Shown here: piece after piece, positions 17,718 to 28,360 of the stretch
Layout of the letters: each line of letters opens with the position of its first letter
Numbering within the stretch: the first letter of the stretch is position 1
Source: Paracoccaceae bacterium
Lineage (GTDB): Bacteria; Pseudomonadota; Alphaproteobacteria; Rhodobacterales; Rhodobacteraceae
Direction: 5' to 3'
DNA length: 64,000 nucleotides
NCBI GenBank assembly: GCA_014872875.1
Contig: WKFI01000005.1
Coordinates: 620,001-684,000 of the forward strand
The notes under the pieces: generated by a model
The model's input: the letters and a program-made list of their open reading frames with translations, nothing else
What the model was told of the DNA's origin: nothing
Databases searched by the model: none
Made by a program: the position numbers and the translations under genes

Positions 17718-19121
17718 TCAGCCGCCAGTCTGCAAACGCTCGGGCAGCCCATTGGCCCAGGCGCTGATCGTGCCGGCCCCCAGACAAACCACCATGTCCC
17801 CGGGACGCGCCTGTTCGCGAACCAGTCGCTCCAGATCGTCTTCGCTCAGAATGGCACGGGCGTGGCGGTGGCCATGGCGGATCAGCCCCTGCACCAGATC
17901 ATCACGGCTGGCACCTTCGATCGGATCTTCGCCCGCTGCAAATACTTCGGCAATCGCCACCACATCCGCTTCGTTGAAGCAGGCACAGAAATCGTCGAAC
18001 AGGCTGTGCAGGCGGGTGTACCGGTGCGGCTGATGCACCGCGATCACCCGTCCTTCGGTCGCTTGGCGCGCGGCCTTCAACACCGCGGCGATCTCGACCG
18101 GGTGGTGGCCGTAATCGTCAATGATGGTCACCCCGTCCACTTCACCCACCTTGGTGAACCGGCGGTTCACGCCGCCGAACTTGGCCAGAGCCTCGCGAAT
18201 TTCCGCAGCCTTCATGCCCAGATGCCGAGCCACCGCAACGGCCGACAATGCGTTCGAAACGTTGTGGTCCCCCGGCATCGGAAGGGTGCAGCCCTCGATC
18301 ACCTTGTCTTCGTATTGCAGGTGAATGTCGAAATGCGCCACGCCGCCTTTGTACGTCAGATTGACCGCCCGCACATCAGCCTGTGCATTGAATCCGTATG
18401 TGCGGACCCGGCGATCTGTAATGCGCCCGACCAAGGCCTGAACCTCGGCATGATCGGTGCAGCAGACCGCCAGACCGTAGAACGGCAAGTTCGACACGAA
18501 TTCATGGAACCCGTCCCGCAGCGTGTCAAAGTCGCCCCAATGTTCCATATGTTCGGGATCGATATTGGTCACGATGGCAATGGTCGCAGGCAACCTGTTG
18601 AATGACCCGTCGCTTTCGTCTGCCTCGACAACCATCCATTCGCCCTGCCCCATCCGTGCGTTGGAGCCATAGGCGTGAATGATGCCACCATTGATCACCG
18701 TCGGGTCAAAGCCGCCAGCAACCATCAATTCGGCCATCATCGTGGTCGTGGTGGTTTTGCCGTGCGTGCCGGCGATAGCAATGTTTGATTTCAGACGCAT
18801 CAGCTCGGCCAGCATATCGGCGCGGCGCACCACCGGCAGGCCACGTTCGCGCGCCCCGTCCAACTCCGGGTTGCCCGGCTTGATCGCAGTCGAGGTCACG
18901 ACCACTGCCGCGTCCTCGAGGTTTTCGGCCTTCTGGCCGATGAAGATCCGCACACCCAGGCTGGCCAACCGGTCGGTAATCTTCGTGTCCTTCAGGTCCG
19001 AGCCCTGCACCTGATACCCCAGATTCACCAGCACCTCGGCAATTCCCGACATGCCGATGCCGCCAATGCCCACGAAATGGATCGGTCCGACATCTCCGGG
19101 AAGTTTGGTTGCTGGGTTCAT
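17718..19121 (-). CDS. murC: UDP-N-acetylmuramate--L-alanine ligase MurC
   Basis: 467 aa from the Met at 19121 ([26 protein letters not shown]); the longer upstream frame is rejected as it overlaps murG. Mur ligase that adds L-Ala to UDP-MurNAc. Nucleotide-fold [21 protein letters not shown] loop [16 protein letters not shown], and the central and C-terminal motifs ([42 protein letters not shown]) are all intact. Follows murG by 7 bp. Confidence 0.97.
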   Translation of the reverse strand: MNPATKLPGDVGPIHFVGIGGIGMSGIAEVLVNLGYQVQGSDLKDTKITDRLASLGVRIFIGQKAENLEDAAVVVTSTAIKPGNPELDGARERGLPVVRRADMLAELMRLKSNIAIAGTHGKTTTTTMMAELMVAGGFDPTVINGGIIHAYGSNARMGQGEWMVVEADESDGSFNRLPATIAIVTNIDPEHMEHWGDFDTLRDGFHEFVSNLPFYGLAVCCTDHAEVQALVGRITDRRVRTYGFNAQADVRAVNLTYKGGVAHFDIHLQYEDKVIEGCTLPMPGDHNVSNALSAVAVARHLGMKAAEIREALAKFGGVNRRFTKVGEVDGVTIIDDYGHHPVEIAAVLKAARQATEGRVIAVHQPHRYTRLHSLFDDFCACFNEADVVAIAEVFAAGEDPIEGASRDDLVQGLIRHGHRHARAILSEDDLERLVREQARPGDMVVCLGAGTISAWANGLPERLQTGG

Positions 19122-19128
19122 CTGCTCT

Positions 19129-20220
19129 CTATCCTTCTTCCGCCAGTTGTTCGACCAAGCCCACCAAACGTTCGGTCGCATCGGGCACGCCCGCGCCTGC
19201 CGCCGCAATGGCCATCTGTGTGGCGCCGTCCGGATTGCTTAGAATTGTGGCGATTTGCTCTGTCAGGGCTGGAACGTCAAGGGCCGATTCCGGGATCAGG
19301 ATCGCCGCCCCTGCGTCAACCAGCCCACGTGCATTGGCCGTCTGATGATCGCCGGTCGCCGCGGCAAAGGGGATCAGGATCGATGGCCGACCGATCACGC
19401 TGATATCCGCAACCGAGGACGCGCCCGAGCGCGAGATCACCAGTTGCGCTTCCGACATCCGTGCGGGCACGTCGGTGAAGAACGGCTCCACCTCGGCCGG
19501 GATACCATGTTCGGCGTAGAAAGCGCTGACCCGGTCGTGATCCTCGGCCCGCGCCTGGTGACTGACCCGCACATGCCGACGGATCGCCTCGGGCAATGCG
19601 GCCAGGGCCGCGGGCACCATGTCCGACAGGATCCGCGCCCCTTGGCTGCCCCCCATGACCAACACCGACATCGGGTAATCGCCGGGTGGGATATAGGCCG
19701 CGCCGGCCCGCTCCAGCACTGCCTTGCGCACCGGGTTGCCGACATGGCCGGCCTCCACGCCTTCGGGCACGTCGGTGGGCCAGGTGCCACAGGCAATCCC
19801 TGCCACGCGTTTGGCAAACAGCTGATTGACCCGACCCAGAACGCCGTTCTGTTCGTGGATCATGCGCGGCAGTTTCAACAGAGTTGCCGCCCCCAGCGCC
19901 GGGATCGACGGGTAACCGCCAAAGCCGATCACCACATCGGGGCGATCCTTGCGCATCTGCAATGCCATGCTTACCACGCCGACCGCGATCTTGGGCGCCA
20001 CCATCGCTTTGGCCAGCACGCCGCCCCGCGCAAAAGTAGCGCTGGAAACCTGCGAAATCTCGGTCGTATGCGGAAAACCACCGGTATACCGCGCGCCCCG
20101 CGCATCCGTGGACAGCTTGACCCGCCAGCCCTTTTTCAGCATCGCTTCGGCCAAGGCTTGCGCCGGGAACATGTGTCCCCCAGTGCCGCCTGCCGCCATC
20201 AGTAACAGTTTCTGTGCCAT
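19129..20220 (-). CDS. murG: Undecaprenyl-PP-MurNAc-pentapeptide GlcNAc transferase MurG
   Basis: 363 aa GT-B glycosyltransferase that converts lipid I to lipid II at the inner face of the membrane. G-loop 1 [18 protein letters not shown], the acceptor-domain [17 protein letters not shown]-loop 3 [18 protein letters not shown], and the donor-binding ending [36 protein letters not shown] are present. Ends 7 bp from murC. Confidence 0.97.
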   Translation of the reverse strand: MAQKLLLMAAGGTGGHMFPAQALAEAMLKKGWRVKLSTDARGARYTGGFPHTTEISQVSSATFARGGVLAKAMVAPKIAVGVVSMALQMRKDRPDVVIGFGGYPSIPALGAATLLKLPRMIHEQNGVLGRVNQLFAKRVAGIACGTWPTDVPEGVEAGHVGNPVRKAVLERAGAAYIPPGDYPMSVLVMGGSQGARILSDMVPAALAALPEAIRRHVRVSHQARAEDHDRVSAFYAEHGIPAEVEPFFTDVPARMSEAQLVISRSGASSVADISVIGRPSILIPFAAATGDHQTANARGLVDAGAAILIPESALDVPALTEQIATILSNPDGATQMAIAAAGAGVPDATERLVGLVEQLAEEG

Positions 20221-20249
20221 CCCCCGGCCACATCCTTTTCCTAGACGGG

Positions 20250-21413
20250 CTAGCCCCGCCCGCGCAGATAATCCGCAATACCGCCCTGCGGCCGTGCCCG
20301 CGTGAACGCCAGCAACATGCCCAACGCAATCCCGCCCGCAATCAGCGACGATCCACCATAGCTGACAAAGGGCAGCGTCATGCCCTTGGCAGGCAGCAGC
20401 CGCACGGCCACACCCATATTGATCATCGCCTGAACCCCGAACATCGCAGCCAACCCGGTGCCAGCCAGACGAATGAACGGATCGCGTTCCCGCATCAGCC
20501 GGAACAGCGAACGCACCACGATCAACGCGTAAAGCGAGATCACGACCAGCACCAGAACCAGCCCGTATTCCTCGGCCGCGACCGCAATGATGAAATCCGT
20601 ATGTGCGTCAGGCAGCGACCATTTCACCTGGCCTTCACCAACACCGACGCCAAACAACCCGCCTTCGCGGATCGCATTGGTGGCGTATCCCAGCTGGGTG
20701 GTTGGATCGACCTCGGGGTTCAGATAACCGTCGATCCGGCGGGCAAAGTGCTCGGAGCTGGAATAGGCCACCATTCCCCCCACCACCACGGCCCCCGCCA
20801 TGCCAACCAGCAGGATCATCGGCGCGCCGGCGACGAAATACATCACGCCCCAGCCGAACAGCACCAGGCAGGCCTGACCGAAGTCGGGTTGCATAACCAG
20901 CATCAGCACAACGGTGATGCAGAGGCCAAAGGACCACAACTTGCCCGGCGGGCCATTGATCTCCTGGCTGGCCGCAATCAGCCATGCTGCTACGACCACA
21001 AATCCGGGCTTCAGAAACTCCGACGGCTGAAGCGAGGCAAAGCCAAGCGAATACCAACGCACCGCGCCCTTGCCAAAATCGGTCCCGAAGACCGGCAGCA
21101 AAGCCAAGGCCACAAAGGTCACGATGAACCCCATCACTGCCAGACGTCGCACCAGCGTCGGCGACATCATCGAAGTCAGGAGCATCGCCACAAGGGCCGC
21201 GCCGCCAAACACCGCCTGCCGCATAACATAATGGAAATTGCCGAACCCGTTGCGCTCGGCCAAGGGAACCGAAGCCGCCAACCCCAGCAGCAAACCGATC
21301 GCAAACAGGATCAGGACACAGGTCATCGACCATTTGTCCAGCGTCCGCCACCATTTCGGAAGAATAGGTTCACCGGCCCTTTGCTGGACCGCGCCATACA
21401 CCATCTCAGTCAT
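20250..21413 (-). CDS. ftsW: Lipid II polymerase FtsW
   Basis: 387 aa from [11 protein letters not shown] at 21413. SEDS-family membrane glycosyltransferase of the septal machinery with about ten membrane helices. Conserved pieces: LRWYSLG-type segment [42 protein letters not shown] with the catalytic-type aspartate, and the final [31 protein letters not shown]. It lies 29 bp upstream of murG. On its other side an oppositely oriented FAD enzyme breaks the dcw string. Confidence 0.96.
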   Translation of the reverse strand: MTEMVYGAVQQRAGEPILPKWWRTLDKWSMTCVLILFAIGLLLGLAASVPLAERNGFGNFHYVMRQAVFGGAALVAMLLTSMMSPTLVRRLAVMGFIVTFVALALLPVFGTDFGKGAVRWYSLGFASLQPSEFLKPGFVVVAAWLIAASQEINGPPGKLWSFGLCITVVLMLVMQPDFGQACLVLFGWGVMYFVAGAPMILLVGMAGAVVVGGMVAYSSSEHFARRIDGYLNPEVDPTTQLGYATNAIREGGLFGVGVGEGQVKWSLPDAHTDFIIAVAAEEYGLVLVLVVISLYALIVVRSLFRLMRERDPFIRLAGTGLAAMFGVQAMINMGVAVRLLPAKGMTLPFVSYGGSSLIAGGIALGMLLAFTRARPQGGIADYLRGRG

Positions 21414-21623
21414 GAGATTACCGCCACTATCTGCCTCAACTCCGCCCCGTTTTCGGGGTCTGAACCGCGCAACCAAGGCGCGTTGAAAGGCAGAGTAGCT
21501 CAATTCCCCGAATCACGCCAGCCCCCGTTATGCGCGGCAGCAATTCACCGCCGGGCATGATCACGCCTGAAAACCGGCGAAAAACCCTTGCCATTGTCGC
21601 CCGGCTCTGGCTTTGGAAGCGCT

Positions 21624-22802
21624 ATGCAGGTTCAAACGATCATTCTGGGCGCCGGTGCTGCCGGCATGATGTGCGCCGCCCATGCGGGCGCGGACGTGCT
21701 CGTTTTGGATCACGCCCGAAACCCGGGTGAAAAGATCCGTATTTCCGGCGGTGGGCGCTGCAATTTTACCAACATGTACGCGGCTCCCGAAAACTTCCTG
21801 TCGCAGAACCCGCATTTCTGCAAATCCGCCCTGGCGCGTTATACCCAATGGGACTTCATCGACCTTGTGGGTAGCCACAATATCGACTGGCATGAAAAGA
21901 CACTCGGGCAGCTCTTTTGCGATGGGTCCTCAAAACAGATCGTCGCCATGCTGCGCGCAGAAATGGAGCGCGCAGGGGCCCGGCTGTGGCTGCAGACCAG
22001 TCTGAAAAATCTGCGTCATGACGGATCCGGTTTCGTTCTGCAGGTCGAACGCGAAGGCACGCAACACACGCTCAGTTGCCGCAATCTGGTCCTGGCCACG
22101 GGTGGCAAATCGATCCCCAAAATGGGCGCCACCGGCCTGGCTTATGATATTGCCCGGCAGTTTGGCCTGACCGTCACCGACACCCGTCCGGCACTGGTGC
22201 CTTTCACCTTCCCCGAAGGACGGTTCAAATCGCTTGCGGGCGTCTCCCTCCCCGCACGCCTTTCAAATCACCGGACCAGCTTTGACGAGGCGCTCCTCTT
22301 CACCCATCGTGGCCTCTCCGGCCCCTCGGTCCTGCAGCTATCGTCCTACTGGCGCGAGGGCGAGACCATCCACGCCAACCTGATCCCCGATCTGGACCTC
22401 TTCGCCCTGTTACGCGATCAACGCCAGAGCGAAGGCCGCCGCGACCTGACCACCGAACTGGCCCGCCACCTGCCCGCCCGTCTGGTCGAGTTTCTGACCC
22501 CCGAACTGGGTCTCAAGGGCCGGCTGGCCGATCAGTCCGACACCGCCTTGCGAGGTCTGTGTGATCACCTTGAAAACTGGACCCTGACGCCTTCAGGCAG
22601 TGAAGGGTATCGTACCGCCGAAGTCACACTGGGTGGCATCGACACCGACGGGCTGTCCTCGCGCAGCATGGAAAGCAAGGCTGTGCCTGGCCTGTACGCC
22701 ATCGGTGAAGCTGTTGACGTCACCGGCTGGCTGGGCGGCTACAATTTCCAATGGGCATGGTCATCGGCCCACGCCGCCGGAACTGCCATTGCGCGGGGCT
22801 AA
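21624..22802 (+). CDS. FAD-dependent oxidoreductase, HI0933/BaiN (aminoacetone oxidase-like) family
   Basis: 392 aa from MQVQTIILGAGAAGMMC at 21624. Rossmann dinucleotide motif GAGAAGMMCAAHAG, then NPGEKIRISGGGRCNFTNM, the most characteristic block of the HI0933 flavoprotein family, and a C-terminal WTLTPSGSEGYRTAEVTLGGIDTDGLSSRSMESKAVPGLYAIGEAVDVTGWLGGYNFQWAWSSA segment closing the FAD site. The substrate is uncertain. It is the only plus-strand gene inside the dcw region, placed between murD and ftsW, so it cannot share their transcript and forces ftsW to have a separate promoter (probably in 21414-21623). Confidence 0.88.
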   Translation: MQVQTIILGAGAAGMMCAAHAGADVLVLDHARNPGEKIRISGGGRCNFTNMYAAPENFLSQNPHFCKSALARYTQWDFIDLVGSHNIDWHEKTLGQLFCDGSSKQIVAMLRAEMERAGARLWLQTSLKNLRHDGSGFVLQVEREGTQHTLSCRNLVLATGGKSIPKMGATGLAYDIARQFGLTVTDTRPALVPFTFPEGRFKSLAGVSLPARLSNHRTSFDEALLFTHRGLSGPSVLQLSSYWREGETIHANLIPDLDLFALLRDQRQSEGRRDLTTELARHLPARLVEFLTPELGLKGRLADQSDTALRGLCDHLENWTLTPSGSEGYRTAEVTLGGIDTDGLSSRSMESKAVPGLYAIGEAVDVTGWLGGYNFQWAWSSAHAAGTAIARG

Positions 22803-22827
22803 ACCCTGTTAGACTTCGCGAAAATTC

Positions 22828-24228
22828 TTAGCCACCGACCTGCAGCGCGACCTCGGCCGCAAAGTCATCGCCACGCTGTTCGAAATTGTCATACTGATCG
22901 AAACTCGCCGCAGCAGGGGCCAACAGCACCGTGTCCCCCGGTTCGGCCTCGCCTGCTGCGCGTTCCACGGCGGCGGCCATCGTGGTGCAGACCTCGGCTT
23001 CCACATCCAGCTGCATAGCAAACCCCGCCGCCTCGCGCCCGATGACATAGGCCTTGCGCACATTCCCGGTCTGCCCGGTCAGCGCCTCAAGCCCGCCTTC
23101 TTTCTCCAGCCCGCCACAAATCCAACGGATGTTCTTAAACGCGCTCAGGGCCTTGATCGCGCTGTCCAGATTGGTGGCCTTGCTGTCATTGACATAGCGC
23201 ACACCGCCCGCTTCAGCGATGGTCTGACTGCGATGCGGCAGCCCCGGATAGCTAGCCAGCCCCGCCTCGATCTGTTTCGGTGCCAATCCCAAAGCGCGCG
23301 CTGCCGCATAAGCCGCGCAGGCGTTCTGATGATTATGTGCCCCCGGCAACCCTGTCATGGCCCGCAGATCGATCGAAGCCGCCTGCCGCCCCTTGCGGTT
23401 TTCCGCCAGAAACCCTTTGCGCGCAACAACGCTCCAGCCTGGCCCTGCCAGCTTGCGGCCCGAAGAAATCCGGATCACCCGGTCATCCGCCTGACCCTCG
23501 CTCAGTTGCGCCGCCAGGAACACGCCTTCGTCCTCATCGACGCCAATGATCGCCCGATCTGGTCCACCTTCGGCAAACAGCCGACGCTTGGCGGCGAAAT
23601 AACCGCCCATGCCGCCATGCCGATCCAGATGGTCTGGCGACAGATTGGTGAAGACGGCCACATCGGGCGTCAGTGATCGTGCCAGCTCGGTCTGGTAGCT
23701 GGACAATTCCAACACCACCACGTCACCATCGCCGGGCGGGTCGATATCCAGCACCCCGCGCCCGATATTGCCGGCCATCTGAGACGCACGTCCGGCATTG
23801 GTCAGAATGTGCTGCAACAGGGCCACCGTGGTGGACTTCCCGTTCGATCCGGTCACCGCCACGACACGCGGCGGCACGTCAAACCTGTCCCAGTCCCGCG
23901 TCGCAAAGGATCGGAAGAACAACCCGATATCATTGTCCACCGGCACCCCGGCCTCATACGCGGCCCGGATGATTGGGTTCGGCTTGGGATAAAGATGTGG
24001 GATCCCCGGACTGACGATCAGCGTAGCAATACCTTCGAACGCGTCGCCCCGATGCAGGTCACGGCATGCAAAGCCCTCACCTTCGGCCCTTTCGCGTGCG
24101 GACGGATTGTCGTCCCAACAGATGGGTTCCGCCCCGCCTTCGCGCAACGCCCGCGCTGTCGCCAGACCGGAACGTCCAAGCCCCAGAACCGCGACGTTCG
24201 CGCCTTCAAACCCTTTGACCGGGATCAT
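22828..24228 (-). CDS. murD: UDP-N-acetylmuramoyl-L-alanine--D-glutamate ligase MurD
   Basis: 466 aa. N-terminal Rossmann domain [20 protein letters not shown] loop [48 protein letters not shown], and C-domain [20 protein letters not shown], all typical of MurD, which adds D-Glu to the nucleotide precursor. Convergent with the FAD enzyme, and 139 bp downstream of mraY with no gene in between. Confidence 0.97.
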   Translation of the reverse strand: MIPVKGFEGANVAVLGLGRSGLATARALREGGAEPICWDDNPSARERAEGEGFACRDLHRGDAFEGIATLIVSPGIPHLYPKPNPIIRAAYEAGVPVDNDIGLFFRSFATRDWDRFDVPPRVVAVTGSNGKSTTVALLQHILTNAGRASQMAGNIGRGVLDIDPPGDGDVVVLELSSYQTELARSLTPDVAVFTNLSPDHLDRHGGMGGYFAAKRRLFAEGGPDRAIIGVDEDEGVFLAAQLSEGQADDRVIRISSGRKLAGPGWSVVARKGFLAENRKGRQAASIDLRAMTGLPGAHNHQNACAAYAAARALGLAPKQIEAGLASYPGLPHRSQTIAEAGGVRYVNDSKATNLDSAIKALSAFKNIRWICGGLEKEGGLEALTGQTGNVRKAYVIGREAAGFAMQLDVEAEVCTTMAAAVERAAGEAEPGDTVLLAPAAASFDQYDNFEQRGDDFAAEVALQVGG

Positions 24229-24367
24229 CGCCCGCCCTCCGAAAAATGGTCACTTGCGCGACACCCTGTACCCGGTCGGGGCGGGATTGCAAGCGGCAGG
24301 GCCCCTGCAATGAGTGCTTCAAGCCACGTACAGGCTGTGCAGCGTTTACATGGCCCGAAATCGCGCC

Positions 24368-25450
24368 TCAGCGCACTTTCAGCGTAGCCAGCCCGATCAT
24401 CGCCAGGATCAGCGAAATGATCCAGAACCGGATCACGATCGTGGGCTCGGCCCAGCCTTTCTTCTCGTAATGGTGATGGATCGGCGCCATCAGGAACACG
24501 CGCTTGCCAGTCCGCTTGAAATAAAGCACCTGGATGATAACCGACAGCGCCTCGACCACGAACAACCCGCCGACAATCGCCAACACCAGCTCGTGCTTGG
24601 TGGCCACCGCGATGGCACCCAGGGCTCCCCCAAGGGCCAGCGATCCGGTGTCGCCCATGAACACCGCCGCTGGCGGCGCGTTATACCACAGAAAACCCAG
24701 ACCGGCGCCGAACAGGGCGGCAGTAAAGATCAGGATCTCCCCGGTTCCGGGAACATAATGCACGTCCAGATATTCGGTAAAGTCCACACGCCCCACCGCA
24801 TAGGCGATCACTCCCAGGGTCGAGGCCGCAATCATCACCGGCATGATCGCCAGCCCGTCCAGCCCATCAGTCAGGTTCACCGCATTGGCCGCGCCGACGA
24901 TGACGATCACTCCAAACGGCACATAGAAAATCCCCAGATTGATCAGCGTGTCCTTGAAGACCGGCATGGCCAGCTGGTTCTGCAGCATGTCCGGGTGATA
25001 GGCCGCAGCCCAGACGCTGGCAACTACACCGATCAGAATTCCCAATGCAATCCGAAGCTTACCGGGCACTCCTTTGGTGTTTTGCTTGGAAACCTTGGCA
25101 TAGTCATCGGCAAATCCGATGATCGCATAGGCCAGCGTCACGAACAGCACCAGCCAGATGAACGGGTTATCCCAGCGCCCCCACATGAGGGTCGAGGTGA
25201 CCAGCGCCCCGACAATCAGTAGCCCGCCCATCGTGGGTGTTCCCGCCTTGGAAAAATGCCCCTCCGGTCCGTCGTCGCGGATCGGCTGGCCCTTGCCCTG
25301 CTTGCGACGCAACACGTTGATTAGCGGACGTCCGAAAATGAAACCGAACAGAAGCGCTGTCATGAAGGCCCCTCCGGCGCGGAAGGTGATATAGCGGAAG
25401 AGGTTGAAGAAGTCCCCTCCGTCCGACAGAGCTGTCAGCCAATAAAGCAT
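24368..25450 (-). CDS. mraY: Phospho-MurNAc-pentapeptide transferase MraY
   Basis: 360 aa, ten membrane helices. MraY transfers phospho-MurNAc-pentapeptide to undecaprenyl phosphate, giving lipid I. Motifs: [21 protein letters not shown] with the catalytic aspartates, [13 protein letters not shown] with the third, and the [11 protein letters not shown] loop near the C-terminus. Starts 15 bp after murF. Confidence 0.97.
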   Translation of the reverse strand: MLYWLTALSDGGDFFNLFRYITFRAGGAFMTALLFGFIFGRPLINVLRRKQGKGQPIRDDGPEGHFSKAGTPTMGGLLIVGALVTSTLMWGRWDNPFIWLVLFVTLAYAIIGFADDYAKVSKQNTKGVPGKLRIALGILIGVVASVWAAAYHPDMLQNQLAMPVFKDTLINLGIFYVPFGVIVIVGAANAVNLTDGLDGLAIMPVMIAASTLGVIAYAVGRVDFTEYLDVHYVPGTGEILIFTAALFGAGLGFLWYNAPPAAVFMGDTGSLALGGALGAIAVATKHELVLAIVGGLFVVEALSVIIQVLYFKRTGKRVFLMAPIHHHYEKKGWAEPTIVIRFWIISLILAMIGLATLKVR

Positions 25451-25465
25451 GTCAGGCGGTCCTGT

Positions 25466-26869
25466 TCATGTGGTTTTCGTTTCAGACGGGGCGCCATGGC
25501 CCAATTCCCGGATGCCGTCAACCACCTTGGCCAACGCCATGCTGAGCGAGCCTTTCACCAGCACGATATCGCCGGTCTCAACAGTTTCAGGCAGCTCGGC
25601 GGCGGCTTGTGCGCTTGTTTCGTAGCACCGCCCGCGCTTGTCAGCAGGCAACGCATCATACAAAGCGCGCATCAACGGGCCGACACAATGCACCTGATCT
25701 GTCTTCGTGACGGCAAGATGATCAGCCATACCAGCATGCAAGGCCTCTTCACCGGGCCCCAGCTCCTTCATGTCACCCAGAAAGGCGACCCGGCGACCTT
25801 TGCCCTCGGTCGCGGCGAGAACCGCCAAAGCCGCACCCATGGAAGTCGGGTTGGCGTTATAGCTGTCATCCAGCAGCGTGATCTGCCCGGTTGAAGTCTT
25901 CACGACTTCCCGCGCCCCGCGCCCCTTGACCGGTGACCACAGTGACAAGCTGGCAATCGCCCGATCCGGGTCTGCGCCCAAGGCGGTGACACAGGCCAAT
26001 GCGCCCAAGGCATTCATCGCGAAATGCTGCCCGAGGGACTGGATCCGCAACTCCTTCACCCGACCATTCATGGTGACCTGCGCGATCGACTCCCCGCCAT
26101 GAGGTTCGATTGACAAAATCTTGTAATGGCTCGACTTTTCACCAAACCATACTGGCATCATACCGTGTTTTTCGGCCACATCCGCGAGGACATCCGCCTC
26201 GGCAATATCGCCGTTCAAAACAGCGACGCCACCTGGCTCCAGCCCGTCCAGGATCGATGCCTTTTCGCGGGCGATCCCGGCCACGTCTTCGAAAGCCTCC
26301 AGATGCACAGCTGCAACTGTGGTGACCATCGCCACATGCGGGCGGGCCTGGCGAGCCAGCGGTGCGATCTCTCCGGGGTGGTTCATACCGATCTCGATCA
26401 CCGCATATTCGGTGTCGCGTGGCATCCGGGCCAGCGTGAGCGGAACGCCCCAGTGGTTGTTGTAACTGGCAACGGCAGCATGGGTCCGGCCCTGATCCGA
26501 AAGCATCCGAGCCAGCATTTCCTTAGTCGAGGTCTTGCCCACAGATCCGGTCACTGCCACGACCTTGGCGTTACAGCGCGCGCGCGACGCTTGACCCAAC
26601 GCTTCGAGCCCCTTCTGAACATCCTCCACAATCAACAAAGGCGCCCCTTCGGGCACCCCTTCGGGAATGCGCGACACCAGCGCTGCGCCTGCACCATTTT
26701 CAAGGGCTTGCGCGACAAAGTCATGTCCATCGCGCGCTGCCTTCAACGCCACGAAAAGATCACCCTGCTGCAACGTGCGGGTGTCGATCGACACTCCATC
26801 CGCTGTCCAATCCGAGCTTACTTGCCCGCCAGTGGCCTCGGCCGCTTCCTGTGCTGTCCAGAGTGTCAT
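25466..26869 (-). CDS. murF: UDP-MurNAc-tripeptide--D-Ala-D-Ala ligase MurF
   Basis: 467 aa Mur ligase adding D-Ala-D-Ala. N-domain VSIDTRTLQQGDLFVALKAARDGHDFV, ATP loop VAVTGSVGKTSTKEMLA, YNNHWGVPLTLARMP, EIGMNHPGEIAPLARQARP, and DDSYNANPTSMGAALAVLA are diagnostic. Its ATG overlaps the murE stop (ATGA), implying translational coupling. Confidence 0.97.
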   Translation of the reverse strand: MTLWTAQEAAEATGGQVSSDWTADGVSIDTRTLQQGDLFVALKAARDGHDFVAQALENGAGAALVSRIPEGVPEGAPLLIVEDVQKGLEALGQASRARCNAKVVAVTGSVGKTSTKEMLARMLSDQGRTHAAVASYNNHWGVPLTLARMPRDTEYAVIEIGMNHPGEIAPLARQARPHVAMVTTVAAVHLEAFEDVAGIAREKASILDGLEPGGVAVLNGDIAEADVLADVAEKHGMMPVWFGEKSSHYKILSIEPHGGESIAQVTMNGRVKELRIQSLGQHFAMNALGALACVTALGADPDRAIASLSLWSPVKGRGAREVVKTSTGQITLLDDSYNANPTSMGAALAVLAATEGKGRRVAFLGDMKELGPGEEALHAGMADHLAVTKTDQVHCVGPLMRALYDALPADKRGRCYETSAQAAAELPETVETGDIVLVKGSLSMALAKVVDGIRELGHGAPSETKTT

Positions 26870-28347
26870 GCCATCCCCCCGTCCAAGGCGGCAACCGCCA
26901 CGCTGGCCTGCTCCACATCATCAAACGGCAGCACGTCATCACCGACGACCTGCCCGGTTTCGTGACCTTTGCCACAAATCAACAGCGCATCGCCTGCCGT
27001 GAGTGCATCGACACCGCGCAGGATCGCTTCGGCCCGGTCGCCGACCTCCATACAGTCGGGTGCACCGCCCTTGACTGCCGCGCGGATCGCCGCCGGATCT
27101 TCCGATCTTGGGTTGTCATCAGTCACGATCACCAGATCTGCGTTCTCATGCGCCGCCTGCCCCATCAGAGGTCGTTTGCTCGCATCTCGGTCCCCACCCG
27201 CGCCGACAACGGCAATCAGCCGCCCCAACACGTGCGGGCGCATCGCCTTCAACGCGGTGGCCACTGCATCAGGTGTATGGGCGTAATCGACGAAGACCGA
27301 CGCGCCATTTTCACGCGTCGCAGCCAGCTGCATCCGTCCCCGCACAGTGTGCAGATATGGCAAAGTGTCAAAAACCCTTTCGGGTTCTTCCCCGCTGGCA
27401 ATCACCAACCCGCAAGCCAGCAGCACGTTCTCAGCTTGGAACCCGCCGATCAGATTGAGGCGGCACTGGAAAGGCTTGTCATGCCACGAAAACCGGAGAT
27501 CCTGTCCTGTCCCGTCAAAGCGCTGTGCCATCAGGCTCAGATCGCCAATGCCCCGCCCCACGGTCAACACTTCCTGACCCCGGGCAGCAGCCACAGCACG
27601 TATTTCTGTGCCGCGCGGATCGTCTATATTGATCACCGCCACGCCGTCTTCGGGCAACACCCGCCGGAACAACCCGGCTTTGGCAGCAAAATAGGCCTCG
27701 AATGTTTCGTGATAGTCCAGGTGGTCCTGCGTGAAATTGGTGAACCCTGCCGCGGCCAGTTGCACCCCATCCAGGCGGCGCTGGTCCAATCCATGGCTGG
27801 AGGCCTCCATAGCCGCGTGGGTCACGCCCTGATCCGCTGCACGGGCCAAGGCGTCGTGCAAGGTGATGGGTTCCGGCGTTGTATGCGCCAGCGGGAAACT
27901 CCACGCCCCCTCGACACCGGTTGTGCCCAGATTGACCGCCTTGTGTCCCAGTTCCATCCAGATTTGGCGCACAAAACTCGCGACCGAGGTTTTGCCGTTG
28001 GTTCCAGTCACGGCCACCACGGTTTCAGGCTGCGCGCCAAACCACAAAGCCGCCGTCATCGCCAGCGTCTGACGAGGGTCCTCTGCCACGACCACGGCCA
28101 CCGGGCTTTCAGCAAGGACTGTTTCGGCGATCTGTGCACCGGTTGCATCGGTCAGGATGGCCGCAGCACCCAGCTCCAACGCGGCCGGGATGAATTTTGC
28201 GCCATGTACCTGAGTCCCCGGCATCGCGGCAAACAGGAAACCGGGCCGCACCGCCCGGCTGTCCACGGACAGACCGGTAATCATCGGATCCACCCCGCCC
28301 CGTGCGGTCAATGCCAGTTGCGAAAGCGGTTTGGGATCTGGTTTCAT
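26866..28347 (-). CDS. murE: UDP-MurNAc-L-Ala-D-Glu--meso-DAP ligase MurE
   Basis: 493 aa. SRAVRPGFLFAAMPG in the N-domain, ATP loop VAVTGTNGKTSVASFVRQIW, EASSHGLDQRRLDGV, FTNFTQDHLDYHETFEAYFAAK, and DDNPRSEDP, the motif that selects meso-diaminopimelate rather than lysine. This predicts DAP-type peptidoglycan, as expected for a Gram-negative. 13 bp after ftsI and overlapping murF. Confidence 0.97.
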   Translation of the reverse strand: MKPDPKPLSQLALTARGGVDPMITGLSVDSRAVRPGFLFAAMPGTQVHGAKFIPAALELGAAAILTDATGAQIAETVLAESPVAVVVAEDPRQTLAMTAALWFGAQPETVVAVTGTNGKTSVASFVRQIWMELGHKAVNLGTTGVEGAWSFPLAHTTPEPITLHDALARAADQGVTHAAMEASSHGLDQRRLDGVQLAAAGFTNFTQDHLDYHETFEAYFAAKAGLFRRVLPEDGVAVINIDDPRGTEIRAVAAARGQEVLTVGRGIGDLSLMAQRFDGTGQDLRFSWHDKPFQCRLNLIGGFQAENVLLACGLVIASGEEPERVFDTLPYLHTVRGRMQLAATRENGASVFVDYAHTPDAVATALKAMRPHVLGRLIAVVGAGGDRDASKRPLMGQAAHENADLVIVTDDNPRSEDPAAIRAAVKGGAPDCMEVGDRAEAILRGVDALTAGDALLICGKGHETGQVVGDDVLPFDDVEQASVAVAALDGGMA

Positions 28348-28360
28348 TCGGTCCTGCCCT

